Source: Trichinella spiralis (Eukaryota > Nematoda > Enoplea > Trichinellida > Trichinellidae). From it: DNA of 31,900 bases. The notes beneath the pieces were generated by a model. That model did no database searches and had not been told where the DNA came from. It worked only from the letters and a program-made list of their open reading frames with translations. The stretch covers positions 9,406,390 to 9,438,289 of the forward strand of contig CM012954.1 in NCBI GenBank assembly GCA_000181795.3, read 5' to 3'. Shown here piece by piece: positions 13,196 through 25,100 of the stretch; the first letter of the stretch is position 1; every line of letters starts with the position of its first letter. The translations under genes and the position numbers were made by a program.

Positions 13196-13256
13196 CTTCC
13201 TTGATTTTCCCGCGTCTCTTAACCGTTGGTGCTCTTTTCCGGTTTTTTGATCTCAT
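13196..13256 (-). other. possible first exon encoding a short basic peptide
   Basis: ATG at 13256 opens a 61-nt stretch ending at a donor GGAAG|GTAATT. It encodes MRSKNRKRAPTVKRRGKIKE, very rich in Lys and Arg. It ends in phase 1. It could be the start of an unrecognised minus-strand gene whose later exons I cannot trace, or an upstream exon of the Ly6-type gene. The basic, non-hydrophobic sequence would not be a signal peptide. Weak call. Confidence 0.2.
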
Positions 13257-13974
13257 TGACCTTTCAGAAGATGAATAGCATCTGCACCACATTCAAAAAC
13301 TGTTCAAGGAAATAAGACAACTAAGTAACAATAAATATATGGGGCATTTTAAAACGACTTTAAACAAAGCAGTGCTAATTCAGCAGGTGCGGATTCTTGT
13401 AAACATTTTTTGAACTGACTACCTGACTGTCATTTAAAAAAATCAAGGTTGTGCAGTGAACTGTATCAATTATAGCAGGTAATTTGTGATATTATTTTTT
13501 AATTTACAATTTATTTTTAATTAATTTGCTCATGACACAGATTATCTTATTGTAAATACTTTTTTTAACTGAAATAAAATGAATTTCAATAGATACACAG
13601 TTTAAAGTTAATAAGTTTAAGTAACAAAATTATCCAACAGAAATAACTATTTTCAATATATTTATAAATATTTTAATTAGTTCCATTAATCTTATATATT
13701 ACTGTAATTTATAATTTGTTCTTGCTTGTCACAGTATAGATCGGAAGAAGCACTTTTTTCTCGTTAATGCACAAACAAATTTAAATTTATGCACATATAA
13801 ATTTTTCACTGAATCTGGATAAGTTTTACAAAATGCAACTTGATTTAAAATTTATTGTTCATTTTTTACTGACTAAAGAAGTGTAAAGATGTATAATTTC
13901 ACAAAATTAACGAATAAACAATTAATCACTTATGGTTGTAAGAGGTCTCGAATTAACACGTGCTTCAATTTCGC

Positions 13975-15175
13975 AGAGAATGGTAACAAGTTATTCTCGG
14001 GTGACTAGTGCCTTAGCCAACACTCTACGGAGCGAGGTCTTAACGGATCTCTCCAGTCTTTCCCAGTAACCACCGCACCACGGTGCTCTCCTGTACGAAA
14101 ATCTCCATTTCACATCTTCCTCTTTTCCCTTCTTTTCAATCTTCGAAAATGTAAAGTTCTCGCAGTCGTTCTTCTTTCATTTCCTTGGAACAAATCTCTG
14201 ATATGTTTATCTGCCAGCTTAAATGTTCGAAAGTGATCCGTCTGAACTATGGACGTTCTCCCTCGTTGTGAAAAATGGCAAAACGCTTCCAAAAAGTTTT
14301 TGCCAGTCACATCTGGCACAGATAAAGGTGTTCGCTCTCGCAGACATACAAGTAAACAAGCAAATGTATGCCTTGGCGATCGTTTTCCTTTCCTTGACAT
14401 AAAGAGGTCCAGCGAAGTCTATTCCGACGTTGTCAAAAGCATAGGTTTCGACTAGTCTTTCTTTGGTCAACGGGCCCATGATTACTAGTCGCGAATTTTC
14501 CTTTATGCAAATAACACATCTTCTCAGGACTCTTTTGACGGCACTTATTCCCTTTAATATCAAAAAAATCGACGTCTTATTGCCACCAAAGTTTGTTAAA
14601 CGCCTTCTTTTGAATGTTACAGCGCTCAGCTTTGACTGTAGCCAGCATACACTGCATTGGTTCGTCTTCCCTGGGTGAAGATTCTCCGCTCATCTGCTCT
14701 GCCATCATCACTCCTGGTTCTGTAGAGTACTTTGCATATTTTCTTTCACTGATGATTCGCATCCTTCGATATCCAATCCTATACCTTTGCACCTCGCCGA
14801 TCCATCGAATACAATTCCATATTTCGTTGTCGAATTGCCTTTTCTTACCACCACACGGTGTTGTACATACCAGATTTTTCCTTTATTTCCATTGCCCTTA
14901 TCTATTTCTTCTGTTATGCTGTTGTCAAGATATTCTTTCAAAGTTTGTTTATATGCTGTCACTACATCCGGGTCTCTCCACATCGTTCTCTCAGTTTGCT
15001 GTAATCTTGCCAGTGCATGCTCGAAGTTGTCTGGGAATATCTTTAGATTGTTTATCCAAGGTAGTTCTACGAAGTACCTGGTTCCACTGTTGCTGATCGA
15101 GTCTTTAAGAAGCAAATTTGTCTTACTCACTTCATCAGACGGTTCTTCTATTGCCGGCTCGTGGCACCATAAGTA
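13975..15175 (-). mobile_element. broken BEL/Pao retrotransposon relic (pol pieces only)
   Basis: A fossil copy of a BEL/Pao LTR element, read on the minus strand. From right to left the recognisable parts are the region leading into the reverse transcriptase together with its first motifs (about 15130-14710, for example KYGIVFDGSARCKGIG), then integrase zinc-binding and catalytic-core sequence (about 14570-14200, FDNVGIDFAGPLYVKERK) and the end of the integrase (to about 13980). The element is far from whole: gag, protease, much of pol and both LTRs are not seen, and the remainder is broken in several places. Residual similarity to the family is still clear, so I judge it of moderate age. 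The neighbourhood to 15290 may hold more of it but I cannot support that. It lies upstream of the nucleoporin gene in opposite orientation. Confidence 0.8.
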
Positions 15176-15179
15176 ATGT

Positions 15180-15898
15180 AAGAAAAAGTTTCAATAATGA
15201 TAATCAGGTAAATGCTTCCTGTACAGCTGTTGGCAGTATATCAATATATGCTCACACGTTTTAGGAACTATGTAATACGAGGTTTCGAGGATCGAAATTA
15301 GGAAAACAACGAAAATAATAAACAAAGAGTGACACACAAACTGACCACCACTGATCAGTCTGTCACTACTACTTTTACTCTGAACAATGAAAATACAGTA
15401 ACGTTATAATGATGATCATACACAAATTCTACAGTAAGTTAGCATTTTGTTTATTAAAAAATTCTAACATCATTAAAACTGCTACACATTGCGAATTGAA
15501 AATAAATACAATTACCATAGCAATATTTTCGGTTACTTGTACAGAAAATTGAATTTCAATTCTTCTATTAAACATGAAAATCAAACCGCTTTATACGTAA
15601 GACTGTATGTTTTCTTGAATTTTTTGTTCTCTTTTCAGCAGATAATTTTTTGCTAAGGTTATGATTGTGATTTATGCATTTCGTATTAAAATTAGATAAT
15701 AAGTTGATTCGAAGTTTAAATCATATTTTAAATTCAATTTTGAAGTTTTTTATTAATATTATTTATAGTTATTTATTAAATTAAATACTTTGAAATTATT
15801 TCATTAAATTATAAGCTGTTTCGTTTTTGCTACAATTTACTGAAATGTTGTTCAAATTTGTTAAAATAACTGTATTTTAGATTTCGTCTCTGAAGAAA
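15180..15898 (+). promoter_or_regulatory. AT-rich upstream region of the nucleoporin gene
   Basis: No protein-like frame. It should hold the promoter of the plus-strand nucleoporin gene. A TTTTAG at 15875-15880, 18 bases before the proposed ATG, looks like a splice acceptor; it could receive a spliced leader or join an upstream exon that I did not find. Confidence 0.4.
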
Positions 15899-18800
15899 AT
15901 GAGATCCACAGTGAGTGAGAAGTATTTGTTGTCATTTTTAATTAAGTTATTTATTTATTTTTGAGATTGTGAGAGCCAAACGCACCGTTTGGGCAAAGTT
16001 GTTTCCAGAGATTGATGATGTTGAACAGAAAATCAACTTCAATGTGATGACCATTTCGCAGAAATATGGAATTTTGTTTGTTGCTTTAGGAAACGGTGAT
16101 TTTGATGTCATTTTTTTGAATTCTTTATGAAAATCTAAAGTTGTATATATACAGATGTAACATAATTATTAAGTTTGAAAAGCATATGTAATTGAAAATG
16201 AAATTTTTGAATTTTACTTTAGTTGTGAAAATGTTTCCAACTTCGTTTGTTCATGGCATTGTCGAAAATTTTGAATACAGAATGAGTGAAACTTATGCAA
16301 TATTGGAATCCACTTCAATATCTGTGCAGAACTGTGTTACTTGCATACAATGCAACTGCGCGGGTAATCGTTTAGCAGTTTGTGTTGACGATGGTGGCAC
16401 ACCGGCAGCTTTCATCTATGAAATTGAAAATGTATATTGTTGATAAATTGTTCAACATTATTGATGAAAGTTTCAATTAGGGCAGTTTTATCTGTTTTAG
16501 ATAAATTCAACTTCTAAACACATTGCACGAATTCAAATTTCTTGTGGCCATTCTACCGGATTGAAAGATTTCCGTTGGAATCCCAACCTTACCGAATGTT
16601 TTTCAGTCGTTTTAAACGATGGGACGCTTTCTGTGATGAAGACTAAAAATAATAAGTTTCGTCTAGTTGGAAAAACAACTACAACGGATATTTTGTGCTG
16701 TATGTTTTTTGTTTGTTTAAGTTTATTTGTTTAAGTGATTTATTTGCTGTTTTCATTTTTAAGCGGCTTGGGAACCGTTGGGCAAGCGGTTAGTTGCTGG
16801 TTTGTCGAATGGTAAATTTTCCATTTATTCCGTTACGCTCAACCAGTGTTCCACTTTCGATCCTCCACCTAATCTACCGGCATCTAAATTTTCAGGTGAG
16901 AAACAAATATCACTGTAGTTATTTGTTTTCAATTTTTATTTCGATTATAACTTTTCTAATACTATTTTATGTATTGTATGGAATTCTTTTGCAGTTTGCT
17001 ATTTTTGAATTGAATATTAATAATAATTTAAATTCTTTTATTATTTTAGTGATTGATGCTATATGGCATAATAATTCAGAAGTTTTACTTGTCTACGCTG
17101 CGGAAGACGACCGTAAGCAAACATTTTTAGTCCAGGCAACCGTTTCCAATCATAAGCCGCCGTCAATAAGTTATGGTCCACTTATCGATATCCAGCCACA
17201 AATATTTATTGACAGCTTTCCTAATTGTTCACGTCGTTATTTTTTGTTTTACTATGCAGAATGGTTATTGAATAGAATTTATTATTTTTGCAGTAGCATT
17301 CATTGTTGTTGTATTTAGGAATGTTTTGCTTTATTCGTCAACAGTTGGCTGTGAAGTTGTGGTGTTGATTCGTGATGTTGACTCCCAAAATTGGACTAGA
17401 TGTGTTGAGACAGAATCTGATGATGATTATTTAGTATTTCCAACTAACTTGTATAAGGGAGATTTTTCAGCAGTTGGTATGGTGTTCGATCTCACTAATG
17501 AGAAGCCAACTAAAACGGGTCAGTGTTAGTAGGGAACATTTTTGCGCAGCTCATACGGCTTTAAGCATTAGTTTAACTGAAATTTAGAATTATTTGAAAA
17601 CAGTTCTTTACCGATGATAACAGGTAGAATATTGGATAATTATAACTGCTTTTAAGGTGAAGGTGACACTTTTCCGCCGTTCCCGTATATTCATGTATTT
17701 TCAAGTGAAGCTGGTTTGATTTCATGGAGAATTGAACTCTTGAATAAGAGAGATGTGCCATTTTGTCGAGGAGTTGCTGCACCACAGGGATGTAAATTGG
17801 CTACACCAACATTAGTGAAACAGTCTGATGTGATCGTAGATGGACAGATAAGAGATGATAATAAGCAGTTATCATCTTCAAATACTGTGCATGGGCACAA
17901 TTTATCCCTGAACCTGAATGCAGCCGCGGTTAATAGTGTTTCATCTGTTCTGGGTAAGGTTCCTCAAAAATGAACTGACGATGTAAATGTTCTGATTCTT
18001 GTTCTTTTCAAAATGAGCATTTCAATTTTCAAAGCATAACTTCTGGAATATTGGTCATATTTTAGTCTATTTTTAGTAATTTGAAATGTTATGAATAATT
18101 TTTCAGATCTAAGGGACAAATCATCAGAACATATTAGTGGTGTGAAAAGTTTGTCCTACATTAAACAACGCACTGATGAGAAACTTTCGACGGTATCGAA
18201 GTTGCAGATTCCTGGTAACGATCCTCTGGAATCTCCGGATGCAGCAGTAGTTTTAAATTCAGACGATGTGAATTCTTTGGTAGTAAAATGCAATGTTCAA
18301 ATTATTCTGTAGAGGAGTAATGTATTAATTTGAAATTTTTTTTGTTCTCGTTGTTGTTAGATTAACATCTTGTCAAAAAAGCTGACAATTTCCAGAAAGC
18401 ATTTTTGTGAACCAATCCAAAGTAAAATTAGTGACAATCTGTTGTCAGTTCTGCAATCTGAAGTGGAATTCTTTCAAACGAAGTGGAATGGCGAAAAGGA
18501 ACGCCTCCAAGTAGTTTTTGTTTTTATTATTGGTATTTTTTCCATTTTAATGAAAAATTTTTCAGCACCTTGAACAGTGGTGTTCTAATTTACGTCTCAT
18601 GTCGGTAAATATGCAGGCGTATTTAGAAACTATGGTGATGTATTTGGAGCAAGAACGTGACGGAAACCGTTACTGCAGTATGCAGGCATATCCGTTGGCA
18701 CCGGAACAAGAGCAGCGAATGTTGAATTTGCACGTAATGCACGATCGTCTGCAAGCTGCTGTGGATGACATTTGCCAACAGGTGGCAGATATCCGACAAA

Positions 18801-21018
18801 ACTTGAATCGTTATGAGTAAGTTTATTGACATTTGGTTGTGATTTTGCTTTTCACTTCTAATCATATTTAGAGATATGAATGATCCTCAAGCATGGTCGA
18901 TGATTTGTAAAAGTTTCAGCAACATCCACAAAGCATCTGAATTACGCTTTAAGAGGTTGCGACAATTGAAAGATCAGTTGGAAAATTTGCCGTTTCAGGA
19001 ACATTGTTCTTTGAATACTTCCATTTGTTCAAAGATTGAAGAATGGAAAAATGAAAATTCTTTTTCACGTATCGTATATCCTCCTCGGTTGTTTGAGACT
19101 GATGTAGAGAATAAGCAACCGTCCGTGAAACGTGACGCTCAGCGACGTCTCAAGCAGTATGTACAACAGTTTAAAGAGCCACGCATAATTCAAGTTGATC
19201 GTATGTTATTTGATATTTTTTACTTGAATTATTTTTAAATTTATGAATATTTTTAGCATTTCTATTTGAATGCTCATCAAAGGGCACTAATGATGAAACG
19301 GCATCTTTGTTTCGACAAACATTTTCTATGCCACAAAGCAGTTCAGTTTTACCAAAAGAAAAAATGCTTTTCACAAAACCGACTGTTCGTTCTCCTGTGG
19401 TTTTAAAAGTTGAAGATGCACATCCAACTGTGGAAAAACGGCAAAATGTTACAACAGTGCAGTTGTCCAACAAAGCAGATTTGACTTCCATCGGCAAGCA
19501 GGTTGTTGGAAAAATGCCTTCAACTCCAAGCAGTACGAAGGACGAAAATGTAAATTTCAAGCCAGAGGTGTCGAAATTTGTAACTGCACTAAAACATGAA
19601 GAACCACCGCTACTGACGGCAGAAATTGCCCCTACAATTTCGGTTGGAAAGTCGCTTTTTGAAACCGAGACAAAAAGTGAATTTAAGCCAGCAGAGTTCA
19701 AGTTTGTGCTTCCTACACCTGTCCAAACTTCTGTCGAAGAAACTGAAATCAGTGAAACGTTATCTACTGTTTCGTTTGCCGGTGCAAAAGTTTCTCAATC
19801 ATGTGAAATTGAAGACAAACCGTCTGTAAAGAATGATGCGATATTGACAGCTAAACTTTCAGCTGACAAAGCTAATGACAAGGATGAGAAGAAAGTGGTG
19901 AACGGTGCTGCAGTTGAAAATGAAATGCCCAACAAAACTGTGGAGCAAGCAGCAGTTGAGCAGCAGCAATCTGCAGACGAAACTGTTGTGGATAGTAATA
20001 ATTCACAGCCGTCAGCGGTGCTTGTGGATGAGAAGAATGAGGATGTGGAAAAATTGGTTGAAGAAGTACCAGCAGTTGCGAAAGAAGAGAATACAGTGGA
20101 TATGGACTCGGAGGTAGCTGCGCCTCCGGTTGATATATTCAATGGATTCAGTTTCAAGGTAAATCAAGAGCCATCGGTCGGGTCTGATTTTTCTTTCTGC
20201 GGTTTGGGTGGCAAACCAACGCCCGAAGCTGCAGCCAGGAATGTGTTCGCTGGAAATACTTCTTTCGGTACTGCCGTGGTGAGCAAACCGTCTTCCACTG
20301 TTGCTCAGCCGTCATCTTTGGGCTTGTTCGGTTCAGCTACGACTTTTACTGCTCCATCCGGACCCAGCCTCTTCGGAGGTCAGGCTACGGTTTGTGATCC
20401 CGGACCTTTCAGCGGCGGCAGCGGTAGTGAATCAATAGCTCAGAAAGGCTTTGCGGTCTTTTCTACGTCAGTTTCGACCGCGTCAGTCTCGCCGTCAGCT
20501 CCAGGTAATTTTTCCCCCCATAAATTTCATCGCATTATTGCCAAGCTGTCGTTTTTTTTCAGCTTTCGGTTCAACGGGGGCTTCTGCGTTTGGCGGACCA
20601 CCGACTTTTGGTTCAGCTCCCACTTTTGGCGGCAGCCCGTCATTCGGCGGCGCTCCAACATTCGGCGCCTCGTCGTCGCCCAGTTTCGGTTCCCCGCCGG
20701 CTTTTGGTAGCACTTCTCCACCAAAGTTTGGTCAGGGTCAAGGTTTGTTCGGCTCTTTGACGTCGTTTAATCAGATCAGTCAGCCAGCTACTGGATTCTC
20801 AACGTACATGTTTATTTATTTGTACAGTATATTGGTAATGAGAAATTTGCATATTCAGATTTGCCAATGCGAATTCAGTTAGTTTCGGTGCTTTGGCGAG
20901 CACTTTTGGCGGTGCAAGTCAAACCAATCCAGTCAGTAACACTGCGCTACAGCAGCAACAACAGCCACAACAACAACAACAACAGCAGCAGTCTAGCTTT
21001 ACTCAGTGGCGAGGTTGA
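15899..21018 (+). CDS. NUP214: Nup214-type nucleoporin (NPP-14-like), 15 exons
   Basis: Exons: 15899-15910, 15966-16095, 16223-16431, 16501-16699, 16764-16895, 17050-17263, 17319-17518, 17657-17953, 18107-18279, 18361-18510, 18566-18816, 18872-19200, 19257-20504, 20563-20803, 20859-21018. All junctions keep phase, giving about 1314 residues. Residues 1 to about 460 are the N-terminal beta-propeller (SQKYGILF; FRWNPNLTECFSVVLNDGTL; AWEPLGKRLVAGLSNGKFSI; NVLLYSSTVGCEVVVLIRD), in the same order as animal Nup214. Residues about 520-760 are charged and coiled-coil-like (MLNLHVMHDRLQAAVDDIC), where the family meets the Nup88/Nup62 partners. A long acidic, Thr/Ser-rich linker follows, then FG repeats from about 1080 (LFG, PTFG, PSFGG), a poly-Gln tract and the C-terminus SSFTQWRG. 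The protein sits on the cytoplasmic face of the nuclear pore and works in mRNA and protein export. The first 12-nt exon is the least certain: its donor is CACA|GTGAGT and its acceptor TTTTGAG. All later junctions are well supported. Confidence 0.9.
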
Positions 21019-21064
21019 TTGAAATCGAAAATTGAATATGAAATGTTTTATTTATAAGCAATTT

Positions 21065-21070
21065 ATTAAA
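21065..21070 (+). terminator. possible polyadenylation signal of the nucleoporin gene
   Basis: ATTAAA, a common variant signal, lies 47 bases after the stop codon. No AATAAA occurs on the plus strand before the convergent gene begins. Confidence 0.4.
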
Positions 21071-21172
21071 AAACAGAAAATCATTTAAAATTTAATATTT
21101 GTTGTTGTCGATGTTTTCAGAACTATTGAACTTGAGTGATTTTTTTTCTGTGAATTCAAATGCGTTGAATAT

Positions 21173-21178
21173 TTTATT
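21173..21178 (-). terminator. polyadenylation signal of the short-chain dehydrogenase gene
   Basis: AATAAA on the minus strand, about 62 bases after the stop codon at 21240. The two convergent genes leave only 221 bases between stop codons. Confidence 0.55.
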
Positions 21179-21239
21179 AAAATAATTGGTTGTAGAAAAA
21201 ACATGATCATTTCTTCTTTCTGTTGGCAATCAAACCTAG

Positions 21240-22647
21240 TCATCGTTGGTAGTCTTGGGCTAGAATTGAAGAAACGTTGAACATGTTGGTGAATATGAAC
21301 GATATGATTATGGCAATGCGCGTCGGCAAGTAAGAGCACGGAATCCATAGAAAGTACGCATCCCAGCCGACAGTGTAACGATAGCGGGGAAATCTGGAGA
21401 CGATGGCTTCGAAATAAGCTTTGGTCACTACTTCGGTCTGTGTGCTGCAGAAGGTGCTCAGGAAATTTTTGTACCCTTGACAAGCTGAAAGACAGAGAGA
21501 TGCGCTTCGCTGTTCTATCGAGGAAGAATAAGAAAATCGGTTACCTTCTAGCATATTTTTTCGTCTTTTCAATTCGTCCACGTCGTCGGCTGGTGGCTTT
21601 TCTTTTTCGGCCCATTCGTCCATTTGGTCGCCCGTGTTGGTAAGTGGGGTGTGGAAAAATCCCGGTTCAATTATTATGGCGGATGTTTTCCGATGAGCCA
21701 GTTCTTGTCTCAGCGCTTCCACGTATCCGGAGATGGCGTATTTGCTCGCCGTATACGGACCCAACATTGGCATGCCGATTCGTCCCAGCACGCTGGACAT
21801 GAAGATGATTCTTCCGGCACTTTTCTGCACCAGATGCTTGAAAGCGTGCGTTACGCGAACCGTACCGTAGAAATTTACCGACATTGCTTGCATGTAATCT
21901 TCCGCTGTGAGCCAATCGTCCGGCTTGGTATAGCCCAAAATGCCGGCATTGTTCACCAACGCCCACAATTCTGAAACAGCAACAAAGTTAACTTGAACGT
22001 GAATCGACTGAATAAAAGCAGACGACAATGGTGATGATAATGTTTTTTACAAATGAAAGTCAACATAGAACCAGATCCGAGCCCAGACATACAAGGTAAG
22101 CAGTTTGTTTTTGAAATTTTACAACAATAGCGAAGCTATTTTGTGCGCGATTTGTATAAGTGATTTATTTGTAAAATGAAAAGAATGTAAAAACTAGTTT
22201 AAACGAATGTTACAAGAGGCTTCATATGTGTGTAGTATATATTCGTTGATTTGATTGATTGAAAATTGAAAAGCCAAAGCGAAACTTACCGTACGACCCG
22301 AGGTTGTTTTTGACAAAATTGTACGCCTGGTCGACACTGTCCTGGCTGGTCACGTCGAGCTGTATAACCCAACTGGGGCTGGGCGAGTCGATGGCCGCCA
22401 GAGCGGTGGTCACTTCGTCGACGGCTTGCTTGGACTTGCATGTGACGAAGGTCGGTATGCCGTGCTGGACCAAGTGGAGGGCCAAATTTCGACCGAAGCC
22501 AGTATCACATCCGGTGATGAATACCGCCTTTCTGTGCAAGTTGTCGACGACGAACTGGCGTCTCAGCAACGTCTCGACCAGCTTGCAGGCGACGAACAGA
22601 ATTATACAGCCGACGACGAATTGTGAACTGCCGTCGAATGGGTACAT
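21240..22647 (-). CDS. membrane-anchored short-chain dehydrogenase (retinol / 17-beta-hydroxysteroid dehydrogenase type), three exons
   Basis: Minus-strand exons 22647-22290 (358 nt), 21970-21545 (426 nt) and 21484-21240 (245 nt with stop) join in phase to 342 residues. Residues 10-28 form a hydrophobic N-terminal anchor. Then come the NAD(P)-binding motif TGCDTGFG (45-52), LDVTS (97-101), NNAG (126-129), the catalytic Asn in VNFYG (152), Ser179, and YTASK with Tyr192 and Lys196; Ser to Tyr is the usual 13 residues. EPGFFHTP (221-228) is the expected PG turn. The C-terminal part has another hydrophobic stretch (AYFLWIPCSYLP and on). TGCDTGFG and the overall form match SDR9C enzymes (RDH, HSD17B6, DHRS9), which oxidise or reduce retinoids or steroids at the ER membrane; the substrate here is unknown. 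Donors are TACG|GTAAGT and GAAG|GTAACC, acceptors TTTCAG. The ATG at 22647 puts the anchor at the N-terminus; the frame stays open another 119 codons upstream through low-complexity sequence, which I leave out. Confidence 0.9.
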
Positions 22648-23300
22648 GATATCATGTATTTGAAGAGGGGGAAAAATTGTTTCTCCGTTGACTGATTTCA
22701 ACACGACAACGCACAGATAAAGCCGGCTGCCAACGTCTACTGTTGTGATGAGCAGCACGTTTGTCTTGTCCGTCCACTGTTGGACGAGATTTCCAGTTTG
22801 ATTTTTGTTGCCAGCTGACCTCGACCTTTGCACCGGGACGTGGAAATAGCCGAATCGACGACATTGAAGACGTCTGGGTTCAGTTGGAAAAAATTCCCAA
22901 CCAACCAACCAACCAACCAACCGGCTTTGCTTTTCTAGGTGAACTGGTTGCATGGTTTCTTCCGTCGGGTGGGGCTTTATTTTATTTATTTTATTGTATT
23001 CCATTCAAATGTCCACACCAGTCCATAAGTCCTCTTTGGCCACGATCTTTTCAACCCCTTTGAATGGAAATGAATTGTCGTCGATTTTATTGATTTTTTG
23101 TCATCAATAATGGAAAAGCAGAAATTTTTCCACTCTCAACCGAATCTTGCTTGCATCGTCGTCGTCAAATTTGTACGGCAATGTAAAAGTTAACACACAT
23201 ATATATGTATACATTCGCGCATTATTTACCAATATAATAATATATCAGCGTAGAATCGGACGGGAGGCGGCTACTGGTAAAACGGTTCCAAACCGGTAGT
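22648..23300 (-). promoter_or_regulatory. upstream region of the dehydrogenase gene
   Basis: Contains the 5' leader and presumed promoter. An in-frame open stretch reaches 23004, crossing a CCAA tandem repeat at 22897-22921. At about 23279-23299 the pair CGGTT/AACCG forms a short inverted repeat around CCA, with an AACCGGT core resembling a Grainyhead-type site; its function is untested. Confidence 0.3.
22897..22921. repeat. (CCAA)n short tandem repeat
   Basis: About six tandem copies of CCAA. On the minus strand they translate as a Trp/Leu/Val/Gly repeat in the upstream open frame, which is a reason not to count that frame as protein. Confidence 0.9.
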
Positions 23301-25100
23301 TGGATTTGTTCCAAATTGTATAATATTAACCTGATTTTCTTGGCAATTCATTTCTCTCGTTTGCTTCTTTTTGAACATTAATTATTAATACATAATTAAT
23401 GCGACGATCAATTTCAAATATGACGAGTACAACATTTAACACTGTTGTATCACCCAGTTTAATCTTTGAACATTGAACAACCGAGGTCATCATCATCATC
23501 ATCATCATTACGATCATCTTTTGGCAACTTTTCTCTTCTCTCGCCTTATCTTTTCTGATTGATTAATGTTCGAATAGTTTCAATTACGTTTGATCAGTTC
23601 AATTATTCTTTTTTCCAAGCGTCAACGTGAATTCTTTTTCTTTTCAATTTAATGCAAATTAGCTTATTTTGCCAACTGTACTATGTTTAATGGAGACGTT
23701 TGTCATTCTTGAACAATTTCAATTAGGCAAATGTACGTGACAAACATTACTTTGTCGAGCATTACTCCCTTCTTACGTGTCTGATCTGAAAAGTTGCAAT
23801 GAAGTGAATTATTATTGTTGCTGTCGTTTTGATTTATTTTTAAATGAATAAGAAAGTAGCAAGTGAATAATTTTGAAAAACAAAAAATAACTGATGCCAT
23901 TTTTGATATTATTCATTCTCTTCGGATGAGCATTTCCCAATTTTGAAGTCACCTTGTAAAACCTTTTCAAAAACATTCTCTCTGCACAATTCAAATTTTG
24001 CCATTTTATATAGTACTTGCTTGTCAAAATGTGACAGTACTATTGTAAATTTTTGAATTGTTGAATATTTTGTTCGCTCGTCATTTTTTACCATTCTCTG
24101 ACCCTCAATGGAACATAAGTACAGTGTTATCATCGGTATTTTAAAAATTTTAAAAGTTTTGATTTGGAAAAAAAAAATCTTCATTTCGAATTATTTCTAA
24201 AGGTGATTTTTTTTTTCTTTTGTGTACAGTTCATCTAATTCAGATTTGAAATGTTTTTTTAATAGCAAATGTGGAATTTTGAAAAAAAATTGAATATTCT
24301 TTTCCAGAAGAATTTGTGTGTGTGTTGTTGTGGTTGTTGTTTGTATTTGAGAATTTGTGTTATTTTATTTATTTAATTAATTGATTGCTTAATGTATTTA
24401 TGTGCAGTGAAGTTTAATCATGATATCGTGTTTTATGTTGTATATCATGTTTTTTTTCTCATGCATGGTGTTGCAAAGCCGAATGTTGCTCATTGCAACT
24501 GCCAGTTTTTTTTCATACAGAACTTTTGAACAGTTTGTATAGCCTATTTTTGAAAACTTAAGCTTCAGATAATGCTTGTGTGTTTGATTAGCTTGAACTC
24601 AAACAGAATAAATAGTTTACGCTTTTCTGCTACTACTAATTTATTCTTCTCCTTCGTGCAGTAGTATGTTGGAATTTTTGTGATAATCTCTGTATGATAA
24701 TCGGTCAGAGAATCAGTTGTTGAATACATTCAGTCAAGAGGTCAAATTTGTTTTATTATTTCAAAATTGTTAATTTTCTTAAAAAGAATTCTTTTTTTTT
24801 GTTTCAAATACTTTCACAACTGTTTCTGCAGTATATTTTATAATATTTATTATTGATTTCATCTGGCTATGGTTATGATTATTATTTGATGTTCTTAAAC
24901 GGCATTGGTTTATCATTTCAAACTACTACTACTATTCAATAACTTAACTGAGAGCAAACAACTGAATTACTCATTTCTCTCTGGTCGCTGTCTTAGCTTG
25001 CTTGCTTACTGAGAGAATGCTGAACTTTTTTCTTCCTTCTTGCCCATAGCAATAAAAATAATCTCTTCTAGAGGAAAATCTACTTTTGCGCTAGGCTATT
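23301..25100. other. AT-rich intergenic DNA, no gene seen
   Basis: Mostly T-rich on the plus strand. There is an ATC microsatellite at 23488-23509. The short open frames on the minus strand (for example 23812-24184) are Lys/Phe/Ile-rich and look like chance. Confidence 0.5.

Noticed and set aside
14614-15176. Plus-strand frames across the retroelement relic
   Set aside because: They are antisense shadows of the recognisable minus-strand pol pieces.
19171-20157. Minus-strand frames within nucleoporin exon 13
   Set aside because: Antisense shadows of the well-supported plus-strand nucleoporin coding sequence; the Ser/Thr-rich composition is the complement of its codons.
23488-23509. ATC repeat reading as poly-Met on the minus strand
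   Set aside because: Microsatellite translation, not a gene.
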